DNA from: Apus apus
Taxonomy: Eukaryota; Chordata; Aves; Apodiformes; Apodidae
Assembly: GCF_020740795.1 (NCBI RefSeq)
Contig: NC_067291.1
Span: 20,297,780 to 20,361,779, forward strand
Direction: 5' to 3'
DNA length: 64,000 nt
The notes beneath the pieces were generated by a model, which saw only the letters and a program-made list of their open reading frames with translations, was not told where the DNA came from and searched no databases. Positions within the stretch are counted from its first letter, which is position 1; every line of letters starts with the position of its first letter. Below, in pieces: positions 49,401 to 64,000 of this stretch. Made by a program: the position numbers and the translations under genes.

Positions 49401-52400
49401 AAGCCACATCTAGAAATACCTGATGACCAGCAAAACCAGTTGAGACAACCTTTGGAATACTGGCTTCAGTGATGGGCTCTGCCTGCACCACCTCCTGGTC
49501 TGCTCAGGTCTGGGGAGGCTGGCCAGGACCCCGAGTTACTCAGAGCCTGGGGCCAGCTCCTGCTCCTGCAAGCCCAGCTGGGGATGAGGAGCAGAAGGAA
49601 AGGAGCTCCCCCCCTCAGCTGCCAAAGACCTCGAAAGACACAAATCCCAGCTCAAGCAGCCAAGCCAGACCTGGGATGAGAGGGGGGGCACATCAGCCCA
49701 GCCTGGGGATCAGCTGGGGCCACCTTCACCTCCCGCCTCCCTGCTGCCAAATCAGCTTTGCAGCCCTTCATAAACACTGAAAAGCTCCTTATTTCTATTT
49801 AATTTTGCAGCTTAACTTTCCCTCTCTCTGTAACTGCTCTAGGGACGTCAGAGGAGTCAGATGAGGAGACCAGAAGGTCCAGGAAAGCTCCCGTCTGATG
49901 GAGAAGGACAGCGGGACACGTCCTTCGAGGGGACACTGGCTGACAGAAATGTGTCCTGAATAACAAACAGCTTTGTTCTGTGGACCAGCCCTTCCTGCTG
50001 TGCTGCCAGGGAAGGTCCAAGATGGGAATTTTTAGCCTGGGGAGCACCCAGCCTGCAGGAATGGGCTGTGTCAGGCTGTGAGGGGTCAGGCCAACCTCCA
50101 GAGCTTTCACACCCCCCAAAGGACCAGATCCTGAACATTCCTTTTTGGCCACACCAGTATTTAAAATCTTCCAGTCAGACTCAGGAAAGAGAGAGAATCA
50201 TCGACATCTTAGGATATAATTCAATTTCTAGCTAATGAAGGTTAAAATATATTTATAATTGCTCTCTCATATCTTCTGGCTGCTAAGGATTTAATAGGAG
50301 ATTTCTAACAATACCACAGTCTTTAACCTCATAAATGGTTCACACCATCCAGGCTGGCAGCTGAAGCTCAATAAATTCCAGCTAAAGACACAATTCTGAT
50401 GTTGAAGAGCAAGTGTAATTAAGCTCTGAACAATTTAGAAAATCTACTCTAGGTCCAGCTGTCTCATAAGGTCTTTTAAGTCACGAATTAATCTTAAGAA
50501 TATGCTTTGGCTCAGCCAGGGAGGAGGGGTCTGACTCGTGAATCCAGAGTTCCTGGGAGAAGTGATTTGCTTTTTAAGTGCAAGAAATTGAGTTGTACGA
50601 AGAAGGTCCCTGCTTTGCTCTTTAGAAGGTGGCACCAACAAATTCCCTCTGGAGTGACAAGCCTGTAATGTACCATGGGGCCAGATCACTTGCAGGACTT
50701 TGTGAATAACCCACATTTGTTCAACAGGCTCCTGGAGCCTTTTCAAAGCCATGTTGTTTGCCCTGCTTTTCCAACCAGCAATATTTTAAAAAGCAAGTGG
50801 CACATCTGCAGCTCCAGGTTTACCTTGAGCAGAAGAAAGGGTGTGATGACATTGTAAGCCATGTGGAAGTAATCCCCAGCACTCGGTTTGTTGAGAGGAA
50901 ACCACTCCAAAGGCAGGATGATCTGAGGAGATGGGGGGGGGGAAAGGATGTCAGTGTATGTTTGAGGGCAGTGACCACTCCTGCCCTGCATTACCTGCAG
51001 AGCAGGAGTGCCAGGCTCTGGAGGTACAGACCAAGGTATGGGGAAGAGCAGCAGGAAGCTCTCCAGGTTACTTTTGTTATGAAAACATAAAAGTGTGGGA
51101 TAGATGACATGGAACAAGCTTCCCAGGCCTTCCCTGTGACTGGAGCAACATGCTTGGTACCAGTTATACCAGTACACTGCAGTGCATATACCAGTGTGCT
51201 CATGTCAAGGGTGTCCCTCTGGTCTAGAAGACAGCCCCAGCTCATGGGTCTACAGGGGTCCACCACAGCTCTGCCCCCTCTGTCCTCCCCCCCAGTTAGG
51301 CTGGTTGTCAGCACAGCAGTGCTGCCTCTGCCACACTCACCATGGCAATGGGACGCCCAAAGTCCAGCACCCAGTTCTGCAGGGTGAAGTAGAACCACAG
51401 ATCCAGGTGGAACGGGGAGGTCTGGAAGGTGTCCTCGCTCTTGACCGATCCGTGCCTAGAGGTGACAGAAGTGACACTGTCAGCCTGGAGCCACGCAGCA
51501 GGTGTCTGAGGAGGCAGGGACCAGGCTCCAGGTCTGCATCCCAAAACCTGGGCTTGCCTGGCTGCTGGCACATCTCCAGGCTTTTTGGGATCTGTGGAGT
51601 AACAGCGAAGTTGAGAAGCCAAAGAGAGGAGGAGGCAGAAGAGAAAGGCAAAGCATGGTTGATAAAACAGGCACGTCCCCATCAGAAGGCTCTTCCTGGC
51701 TGAGAAGTGAGCACAAAAGCAGGATGAAAAGCTTAAGTGCTGAATTAAGTGCAACTATTTTTAACTTTTACATGACAAAGCAAAATTCAACTCCCGTGGC
51801 ACTTCTGCTGAAGGCTAAAACTGCATCCATGCCTGGTGGTACTCCAGCTCAGGGATGGATGCTCTGGACACACGGTCACCTTCATCTTCCACTCTGGAGA
51901 TCCTCTGCAGAGCAAAGCCTGATCCACTAAAGTCTTTCCTTTAAATAACCTCTCCAGCACCACTGGACCTACACCTTCCTACGGGGGAAGCAGACGAATT
52001 GCTCTCCTGAGATGTGGAGACCAGCACGGGGCATCAGCCACCCGTCTGCACAACCTGAGCCCAGGGTCCAAACCTGATGGCTGGAGGAGGCGCACGGTGG
52101 TGCCCGGGATGAGCTGGGACGCCTGGGATCAGCCGGGAGAGATGTGGCTCCAGGAAGCACCTGTCAAACCCTCCCCCAGGTAAGCCAGGGTGACCTGGAC
52201 CCGGCTATGGTGCTGTGCACGGGGGGGGGAACCGCGATCCTCTGGGATACCCTGGGCAACCCCAGCAGTCCTGGATGTGCTGTGAGCCGGGATGGGGCTG
52301 GGGGGTGGCGTGGGATGAGCTGGGGGGCCTGGAAGGGCTGGTGGGAGCCCGGGATGGGGCTGGAAGGGCTGGTGGGAGCCCGGGATGGGGCGGGGAGGCT

Positions 52401-52585
52401 GGATTTGGGGCTGGGGTATCCCGAGGAAGCTGGGGGGCAGGATCAGCCGGGAAGGGTCAAGTCGGGAGGTTCCCGTGCCCCCCGCCGCCGCCGCTCACCC
52501 ACCTGCCCGGGTAGATGGGCCCGGCGGGCTGAGGGGAGCCCGGGGCCGCCGCCGGGAACGGCCGCCGCCGCGCCAAGCCCTGCAT
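46135..52585 (-). CDS. CLN6: CLN6, ER transmembrane protein (neuronal ceroid lipofuscinosis 6)
   Basis: Minus-strand coding exons join as 52585-52503, 51455-51341, 50922-50824, 48809-48621, 48507-48452, 47643-47521 and 46423-46135, about 317 codons against 311 in human. All introns are GT/AG and phases agree; two Trp codons are split TG|G. Recognisable blocks are His-Leu-Asp-Leu-Trp-Phe-Tyr-Phe, [10 protein letters not shown], Gly-Asp-Ser-Val-Asn-His-Arg and Tyr-Pro-Gly-Val-Ile-Tyr, with several hydrophobic membrane segments. In the family, CLN6 is a multipass ER protein that works with CLN8 in exporting lysosomal enzymes toward the Golgi; loss causes Batten disease. The first 28 residues differ from mammals and the Met choice rests on splicing into the conserved His-Gly-Ser-Val start of exon 2. 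The C-terminus runs about six residues longer than human. Confidence 0.95.
47521..47643 (-). CDS. CLN6: CLN6 exon 6
   Basis: 123 bp; acceptor CTTGCAG, donor GTAAGT. Encodes a membrane segment (Tyr-Ile-Pro-Phe-Phe-Leu-Ile-Leu-Phe) and a luminal/cytosolic loop ending Leu-Tyr-Tyr plus a split Trp. Confidence 0.95.
48452..48507 (-). CDS. CLN6: CLN6 exon 5
   Basis: 56 bp; acceptor ATTGCAG, donor GTAAGT. Encodes [18 protein letters not shown] plus a split Trp; it is too short to appear as an ORF. The Tyr-Tyr-Tyr run corresponds to a region hit by known human CLN6 mutations. Confidence 0.95.
48621..48809 (-). CDS. CLN6: CLN6 exon 4
   Basis: 189 bp, 63 whole codons; acceptor GTTTTAG, donor GTAAAG. 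Contains [13 protein letters not shown], the most conserved stretch of the protein. Confidence 0.96.
48810..50823 (-). other. CLN6 intron 3 and other CLN6 introns
   Basis: Intron 3 is 2.0 kb and the longest. Introns 1 (51456-52502), 2 (50923-51340), 4 (48508-48620, only 113 bp), 5 (47644-48451) and 6 (46424-47520) are compact. No repeat family or RNA gene recognised in them; intron 1 contains the 31-bp duplication at 52331-52392. Confidence 0.6.
50824..50922 (-). CDS. CLN6: CLN6 exon 3
   Basis: 99 bp, 33 whole codons; acceptor CTCCTCAG, donor GTAAAC. Encodes [10 protein letters not shown]ough Thr-Pro-Phe-Leu-Leu-Leu-Lys. Confidence 0.95.
51341..51455 (-). CDS. CLN6: CLN6 exon 2
   Basis: 115 bp; acceptor CTCTAG, donor GTGAGT. 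Encodes His-Gly-Ser-Val-Lys-Ser-Glu and the first membrane segment through Asp-Phe-Gly-Arg-Pro-Ile-Ala-Met. Confidence 0.95.
52331..52392. repeat. Tandem duplication, 31 bp x 2
   Basis: Unit beginning GGAAGGGCTGGTGGGAGCCC occurs twice back to back, essentially identical, in CLN6 intron 1. Confidence 0.85.
52503..52585 (-). CDS. CLN6: CLN6 exon 1
   Basis: ATG at 52585-52583, donor GTGGGT after 52503. Encodes Met-Gln-Gly-Leu-Ala-Arg-Arg-Arg through Ile-Tyr-Pro-Gly plus a split Arg. The basic, Pro/Ala-rich N-terminus suits the cytosolic tail of CLN6. The Kozak context is weak (C at -3, C at +4); no upstream ATG was seen nearby. Confidence 0.75.
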
Positions 52586-52700
52586 CTGCCCGCCCGGCCC
52601 GGCCCGGCTCGGCTCGGCTCGGCTCGGCGCTCCCGGCCGGTCCGCCCCGTCCCAGCGGCGGCTGCGCGGCCCCGGTCCCGCCCCGCGCTGCTTCCCCGCC

Positions 52701-52786
52701 CCGGCGGGGCCGTGCGGGGCCGTGCGGGGCTGCGAGGGGCCGTGCGGGGCCGTGCGGGGCTATGCGGGGCTGTGCGGGGGCTGCGG
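52701..52786. repeat. 10-bp tandem repeat (CGTGCGGGGC)n
   Basis: About eight imperfect copies of CGTGCGGGGC within the CLN6 CpG island, about 120-200 bases upstream of the start codon. Confidence 0.85.
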
Positions 52787-52868
52787 CAGCGCGGGCAGGA
52801 CGGGGTTTGGCTCCCGGGGCTGCTTGCCAGCGGCGACGGGGCGGGGGCGACGGGTTTGAGCTGAGAGA

Positions 52869-53106
52869 GGTGTAGGTCGGGTATGAGGAAGGAATTCTTC
52901 GCTCCAAGGGTGGTGAGGAGCTGGGATGGGCTGCCCAGGGAGGCTGTTGTTGCCCCATCCTGGAGGTTTTTAAGGACAGGTTGGATGAGGTTTTGTGCAG
53001 CCTGGTCTGGTGGTTCCCTGCTCGTGGCAGGGGGGTTGGAACTGGGTGGTCTTTAAGGTCCCTTCCAACCGTAATGATTCTGTGATTCTGTTCTGTGATT
53101 CTATTA
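52869..53106 (+). mobile_element. CR1 LINE 3' fragment
   Basis: Sense CR1 tail: GGGATGGGCTGCCCAGGGAG, TTTTTAAGGACAGGTTGGAT, CAGGGGGGTTGGAACTGGGT, then AAGGTCCCTTCCAACC and terminal ATTCTGTG/ATTCTATT repeats. About 240 bases, well preserved and therefore fairly young. Inserted just upstream of the CLN6 promoter. Confidence 0.92.
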
Positions 53107-54348
53107 ATGGTTCTTTAGGTGGCTCCTGGTCTTTGAGGTACTTGTGTGAGTCCTCGTCTGGGCAGGAAAATGAGGTCCAGAGGTGGCGAAAGGCAGGCAG
53201 GGAATGCCAGGGGAAAATGCAGGTTGTCCCGTGCAATCCCTGGGTTGTCTGAGGCCTGAGGTTTAATGGAAGTTACCCTGGAATGAGAGAACTCGTGTCC
53301 CACAGCACAAAGCACGTGGGTCCCGATCCCAGGGAGCCCGGGTAAATGTCAGGGCAGGACAACTCGTGGGCAGGAGAAGTGGGAAGCAGGGCCAGATTTG
53401 TACCCCTTGGGACTTGTGCTTGAGGATCTGCAGTGGGAGCTGGATCTGCCCTGGGGAGCAGCAGAGATGTGGTGTCAGATGTGCAGGGGCAGGGGGGCAC
53501 GGGCAGGTGAGGGGGTTGATGCAGTGAAACCTTCAGCTCCTGGCCCTGATCCCGGCAGCCTGAGGGCTCTGAGGCTGAGCCCTGTGGAGCCCAGGGGCTG
53601 GCAGACCCTGGCGCAGTCCCAGGAAGGGCCCTGAGGTGGGAGCTCTGCCTGGCCCTGTCTCTCTGGCTGTCCACCCGTGTGGTGGGGGTGCTAACGGGAG
53701 AAGCACTTGGAGCTGCACCGTGGCTTTCTGCTGAGGAATGGTGGTCCAGGGAGCTGGACACGCCAGAGTCCATGAGGTTCGGAGATACTGCAGAAGAGAG
53801 ACCTCAGTCTCTTTGCTCAGCTGTGCTGCCAGGGGCATCGGTGCTTCCTCACCATCTGTGCCAGTTGTGCCAACCCACAGGTGGCACCTGCACGGCGTTT
53901 GTTGGGGAAAAAATACCCCTGAAAGGTGGAGGAGATTGCTGAGGTCACGGAGACAGGTTCCACTTCAACTCACCGTGAACCCTGCTTGTTGTGCTGCACG
54001 TCCCAGGCACGGGGCTGTTCAGAGCTGATCCTCCTTGACTGAGCACCCCGGGGCTGCCCGTGGCCTGACTCGTTTCCCTCCGGCCTCCCCAGGACCCCTC
54101 CTGGCCCCTGCTCCCATGCATAATGCACAGCCCGGCCCACCCGAAACCTCCCAGAGAGAGCAGCAGCTCCAGTTCCGTGGTTTTCAATGAAGTATTCATA
54201 GGGCTGATACCAGATCCTCTGGAAAACAATGCCGGGCAGCAGGGCAGGCTGTGTCACCTCGCTGGCTGCAGCTGTCTTGGTCTTGTCTAAGTGGTGACAG
54301 CTCGGGCCACCTCCTGAAGGCCTCTGGGAGGTGATCAGTGCGGAGGAA
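53107..54348. other. CLN6-FEM1B intergenic sequence
   Basis: 1.2 kb of moderately GC-rich sequence with overlapping open frames but no recognised gene or repeat family. Confidence 0.55.
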
Positions 54349-54733
54349 AGGAGAGCTGCGGGGCAGGGCAGGAGAGCTGCGGGGCAGGACAGGAGAGCTG
54401 CGGGGCAGGAGAGCTGCGGGGCAGGAGAGCTGCGGGGCAGGGCAGGAGAGCTGCGGGGCAGGACAGGAGAGCTGCGGGGCAGAACAGGAGAGCTGCGGGG
54501 CAGGACAGGACAGCTGCGGGGCAGGACAGGAGAGCTGCGGGCAGGACAGGACAGCTGCGGGGCAGGACAGGACAGCTGCGGGGCAGGACAGGACAGCTGC
54601 GGGGCAGGACAGGAGAGCTGCGGGCAGGACAGGAGAGCTGCGGGCAGGACAGGACAGCTGCGGGGCAGGACAGGAGAGCTGCGGGGCAGGACAGGAGAGC
54701 TGCGGGGCAGGACAGGAGAGCTGCGGGGCAGGC
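54349..54733. repeat. Minisatellite, 21-bp unit, 19 copies
   Basis: Nineteen copies of the core AGCTGCGGG within a unit GGACAGGAGAGCTGCGGGGCA (21 bp; shorter 15-16 and 20 bp variants also present, some with ACAGCTG for AGAGCTG). Because 21 is divisible by three, long open frames of repeated Ser-Cys-Pro-Ala type appear on both strands; these are not genes. Confidence 0.95.
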
Positions 54734-54880
54734 GGCCGCGTTCGGCGCTGGTTGAGCTGACACGTGCGGGGCCAGGCTGGCAACGCTGTCCCGGAGCCTG
54801 GTTGGGGCAGGGTCAGGGCTGAGGTGATGAAAACGCTGCTGCTCCCTCTGGAAACAACCCCGCCGAGCCCAACAAGCTGA

Positions 54881-60728
<5,848 letters not shown>

Positions 60729-62240
60729 GCTACGTAAAAATCCTTTGTGGTGGTGCTACCTGGGACGACCTCGACTGCAGGCAGCAGAATACAGCTGCTG
60801 TTTCTCTCTAGTCTTTTGGTTTTGGGTTCCTCTGGATTTGGATCTGCAGCCTCAGTTCTCCTGCAGGTTTTGGGGTGGGGGGGCGTGGAAAAAGCCACAT
60901 CATTTTCCTGTAGTCAAACCTGATGTTTGAGATGTTGGTCATTTCTTTTAGTTGAAAGAATTGCTTCGTTATCTCTTGTTTTGGTGTTTGTTTGTTTTTA
61001 TGAGCAAAATGAATCCCACTGTAACTTGTGCAGAATGTTTTGGTACCAATGCACACCTCCACTTTGCATTTGCAGCCTTTAGGAAGCCATTTCCAAAGGC
61101 ACCTCTGAAATCCCCTCTCAACCCTCTTAGCTTTGCAAATTCTACAATTTCTTGGAGTGAGGTGGGAAAAAACCAATTGGGAATTACGTGGTAGTTGGTT
61201 AAAAGTGAAGTCTGGACCTGCAGAGCAGCCCGTTGCTCCCATACCTCACCGTCTTTTTCTGCCTTTCAGTTAATGCTGAAGATGTTGGTAACATTTTAAT
61301 GATGATGGTGATTTTGTTTTTTAATTGAATTTTGAACAGCAGTTATCAACAGCTACAGATGGATGGAATGCTCTGTTAGGAAATACAGGTTTAAATTCAG
61401 CCATGGTATGTTCATCGAATAACAGTTGAAATACCAAGCTCTTCATTTATGCTACTACAGTAAGTAATGAATAACTCTGGAAAAAAGAACTTGCACATTG
61501 ACCGAAATGAACCAGAGTCGTGGTTTCTTTTCATGTAGCTAAGTTGCTCATCTAGAAAATCATGCATGGATACCTAGAAAATGGATAGGGTATTTGTGTT
61601 TGTGTGTGTCCCAACATTTCAAAATGCTTTATCACTGGTTGTTTTCTGTTGTTGTTTCAACGATCAACACGCACCTTTTTTGACTCAAAGTTTGTCAAAC
61701 TGCACTCTTGGATCCCAAATGCTGTATCTTCCTAACGGAGTGGTCTGGAGCCAAAGAGAGTCTTCCTCTGGAGCAGGACCCTGCTTGAAACTGGCTTCTC
61801 CAAGAAGGGTGGAGTTTGTGCCTCCCTGAATTGGACTTGAGGATTATTATTTTATTTTTTTTTCCTCATGATTTTTACTCCTTTCGTTACGAAAAATCTC
61901 TTATGAAAACTGATTTAAAAAAAAAATTAATCCTATCATAAGATCTTTTATGATAAGCAACTGATTGTATAATGACCCTGTTGCTTGAGAAAGTGCTTCT
62001 CCTTGGTAGAAGTTGCAGATACTCCGACAGTAAAATGTCACTTGTTTTGACAGGCTACTGAAAACTCTTTTGTTTTAAATGCAGCTTTTTAACTGTCAGA
62101 GGATGAAAGAATGTTCTGTAGGGTTTTGTTTGTTGTTTTTGTTGGTTTTTTTTAACAATCTGGGTAGAACTTTAAGGTGAGATTTGGGCACACGTTTCTA
62201 TTTGTATTACAAATAAATAAACATTGAATGTGGAATTAGC
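60729..62240 (+). other. FEM1B: FEM1B 3'UTR with poly(A) signals
   Basis: About 1.5 kb, AT-rich toward the end. Overlapping AATAAA hexamers at 62212-62217 and 62216-62221, followed by GTGG/TGT-rich sequence, mark a probable 3' end. A longer isoform cannot be excluded because mammalian FEM1B has a long 3'UTR. Confidence 0.6.
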
Positions 62241-62706
62241 TCCAAAATCTTAATTTCTGTCTAGTGCTGAGGAGTGTGGCTTAAATTTGCCTGGTGCCAT
62301 AACTGGATGTTGTGGCTCCTTCAAGGGAAGAGCTTTAGGAATCCTGTGTCTTCTAGGCTGCAAACTTGACTCTCCTAGAAAGCAGTTCCTAAAATGAAAA
62401 ATGTGTCACTGGTACCTCAGGTGGGCTGGGCTGCTGTGCTTGAAAACCACAGCTCTCAATCATCACCTTCCCTGTCCTCCTCCTGCCTGCTGAGGTGGAG
62501 CTCTCTGAAGCCATCAGGACAGCTGCAGTTTTGTACTTTGCTGAGAATTTAGTGGCAGTTTTTAGCTTGGCTGGTGGAAATGCACAAAACAAATGTTTAA
62601 GTCATGGTGGCTCATCACGAGAGCCAGGGATGCTCTTAGTGTCCTGGTTTGGGATTGTGCCTGTTACCATTAAAGCTTTGAACCTGAACCTCAGACAACT
62701 CAAGAA
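62241..62706. other. Sequence between FEM1B 3' end and the GATA field
   Basis: About 470 bases of ordinary sequence; could be part of a longer FEM1B 3'UTR. Nothing else recognised. Confidence 0.5.
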
Positions 62707-62754
62707 GAGATAGACGATAGAGAGATAGAGAAATAGATATAGATAGATAGATAA

Positions 62755-62829
<75 letters not shown>

Positions 62830-62950
62830 TACACACATGCAGATAGATATACATACAGATAGAGAGAGAGATAGATGGAGGTAGAGAGGTAGACATAGAT
62901 AAATAGATATTCACATAGAGATAGACACGCACGCAGATAGATAAACACAG

Positions 62951-63007
<57 letters not shown>

Positions 63008-63742
63008 TAGATAGATAGATAGATAGATATAGATAGATAGATAGATAGATAGATATACACATAGATAAATAGATAAATATACACAGGGAGAGAGTTAAAC
63101 GCACAAAGAATTAAAGAGATAGAGAGTGATAAATATACAGATAGATAAATAGGTAGATAGATATACAGATAGAGACAGAGAGATAGACATGCACACAGAG
63201 AGACAGAGAGATATACAGATATAGATAGATATACACATAGAGCGAGAGAGACGCAGATAGAGAAAGATAAATATACAGATAGATACAGATACACATAGAT
63301 AAATAGATAAATATACACAGACATGCAGATAGAGAGGTAGAGAGAAATATACAGATAGATATACACATAGATAAATACACACATAGAGATGCACACAGCT
63401 AGAGAGAGAGATATACATATAGATAAATGCACACATAGGTAAATAAATATACACATAGATAGAGATGCACGCGGATAGATAGAGAGAGAGAGATATGCAC
63501 ATAGATAAATAGAGAGAAAGACATGCATGCAGATAGATAAACACAGAGACAGATAGAGATATACATAGATAAATAGATAAATATACACATAGAGATGCAT
63601 GCAGATAGATAAATATACAGATAGAGTGATAGATAAATATACAGATAGATACATAGATAGATGATAGATAGATATACAAACACATAATATACACACACAT
63701 AGATCGATATACAGATAGATATGCAGATATATAAAGTAGATA
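62707..63742. repeat. (GATA)n-derived microsatellite field, about 1 kb
   Basis: Two nearly pure ATAG/GATA blocks (about 62740-62827 and 62955-63053) embedded in diverged ATAGATAG, ACACATAG, GAGAGATA and ATACACAT derivatives. Minus-strand Tyr-Leu-Ser-Ile-Tyr frames up to 261 codons are by-products of the repeat and are not genes. Confidence 0.97.
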
Positions 63743-63750
63743 CACTTTCA

Positions 63751-63846
63751 TTGAATCATAGAACTATTCAGGTTGGAAAAGCCCCTTGGGATCACCGAGT
63801 CAAACCATCATCCCTACTCTACAAAGTTCTCCCCTAAACTGTATCC
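63751..63846 (-). mobile_element. CR1 LINE 3'-end fragment, antisense
   Basis: TTGAATCATAGAACTATTCA then GGTTGGAAAAGCCCCTTGGG, ATCACCGAGTCAAACC and CTCCCCTAAACTGTATCC: reverse complement of a CR1 3' end of the GTTGGAAAAGACC-type avian subfamily. It abuts the GATA field directly. Confidence 0.88.
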
Positions 63847-64000
63847 ACACACACACACACTCTCATATGAGGCTCTGGGGCTGGGCAGCAGTGGGAAGGC
63901 ACCCACCACTCCCCCAAATCCCTGGGGATACCCCACTCAAGGATCCTGCCCAGCCCTGGCTAAAGCCTGGGAGAGGGGAGCTACGTACCTGCTCTCTTTG
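63847..64000. other. Unassigned sequence at window end
   Basis: A short CA run (63848-63860) and GC-rich sequence. ITGA11 is the expected next gene on the minus strand from human synteny, but I cannot identify an exon of it here. Confidence 0.4.

Larger units (their letters stand above)
52450..52860. promoter_or_regulatory. CLN6 CpG island promoter
   Basis: Very high GC and CpG density covering the CLN6 start codon and the sequence upstream of it. Contains a (GGCTC)n pentamer at 52606-52625 and an 8-copy 10-bp tandem repeat. TATA-less, as expected of a housekeeping gene. Confidence 0.7.

Noticed and set aside
51182-51703. 173-codon plus-strand frame opposite CLN6 exon 2
   Set aside because: Shadow of the coding exon on the other strand plus intron; no recognisable product.
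54349-54733. Regularly spaced direct repeats suggestive of a CRISPR array
   Set aside because: The window is vertebrate; units are contiguous, with no unique spacers and no cas genes.
62600-63751. Minus-strand Tyr-Leu-Ser-Ile-rich frames up to 261 codons resembling membrane proteins
   Set aside because: Translation of GATA/TATC microsatellite; no stop codons arise in TATC repeats by chance of composition.

Overview
The window is vertebrate nuclear DNA, almost certainly from a bird. Coding sequence sits in small exons with GT/AG introns. The dispersed repeats I recognise are CR1 LINE pieces, several with the avian-type 3' end that runs into octamer-like ATTCTATG repeats, and I saw no Alu/B1/MIR-like SINEs. 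Gene order and protein lengths match the conserved PIAS1 - CALML4 - CLN6 - FEM1B block known from human 15q23. The species cannot be fixed from the sequence alone.

Layout. (1) 1-36.9 kb, AT-rich: PIAS1 on the + strand, from inside coding exon 2 to the stop at 33035, followed by a 3'UTR of about 3.9 kb ending at a well-formed poly(A) region near 36.9 kb. (2) 36.9-39.2 kb: convergent intergenic gap. (3) 39.2-44.46 kb, minus strand: CALML4, five coding exons, 153 codons, start codon alone in its own exon. (4) 46.0-52.6 kb, minus strand: CLN6, seven coding exons, about 317 codons, with a very short 3'UTR. (5) 52.6-55.6 kb: GC-rich divergent CLN6/FEM1B interval with two CpG-rich promoters, a CR1 copy and three tandem-repeat blocks. 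(6) 55.6-62.2 kb, + strand: FEM1B, two coding exons, 627 codons, with CR1 copies in its intron. (7) 62.7-63.74 kb: a roughly 1 kb GATA-type microsatellite field, then a CR1 fragment and unassigned sequence to the window end.

How the genes relate: they are neighbours by conserved synteny, not an operon. PIAS1 is a nuclear SUMO E3 ligase, CALML4 a calmodulin-like light chain, CLN6 an ER membrane protein for export of lysosomal enzymes, and FEM1B a CUL2 ubiquitin-ligase substrate receptor. Exon boundaries were set by hand from splice signals, reading-phase continuity and family protein sequence; every splice join in the four genes keeps the frame. I found no convincing novel system. The most interesting items are regulatory or structural: an overlapping uORF and paired ETS motifs before FEM1B, Pumilio motifs and a U-rich/A-rich inverted pair in the PIAS1 3'UTR, and the tandem repeats in the CLN6/FEM1B interval.
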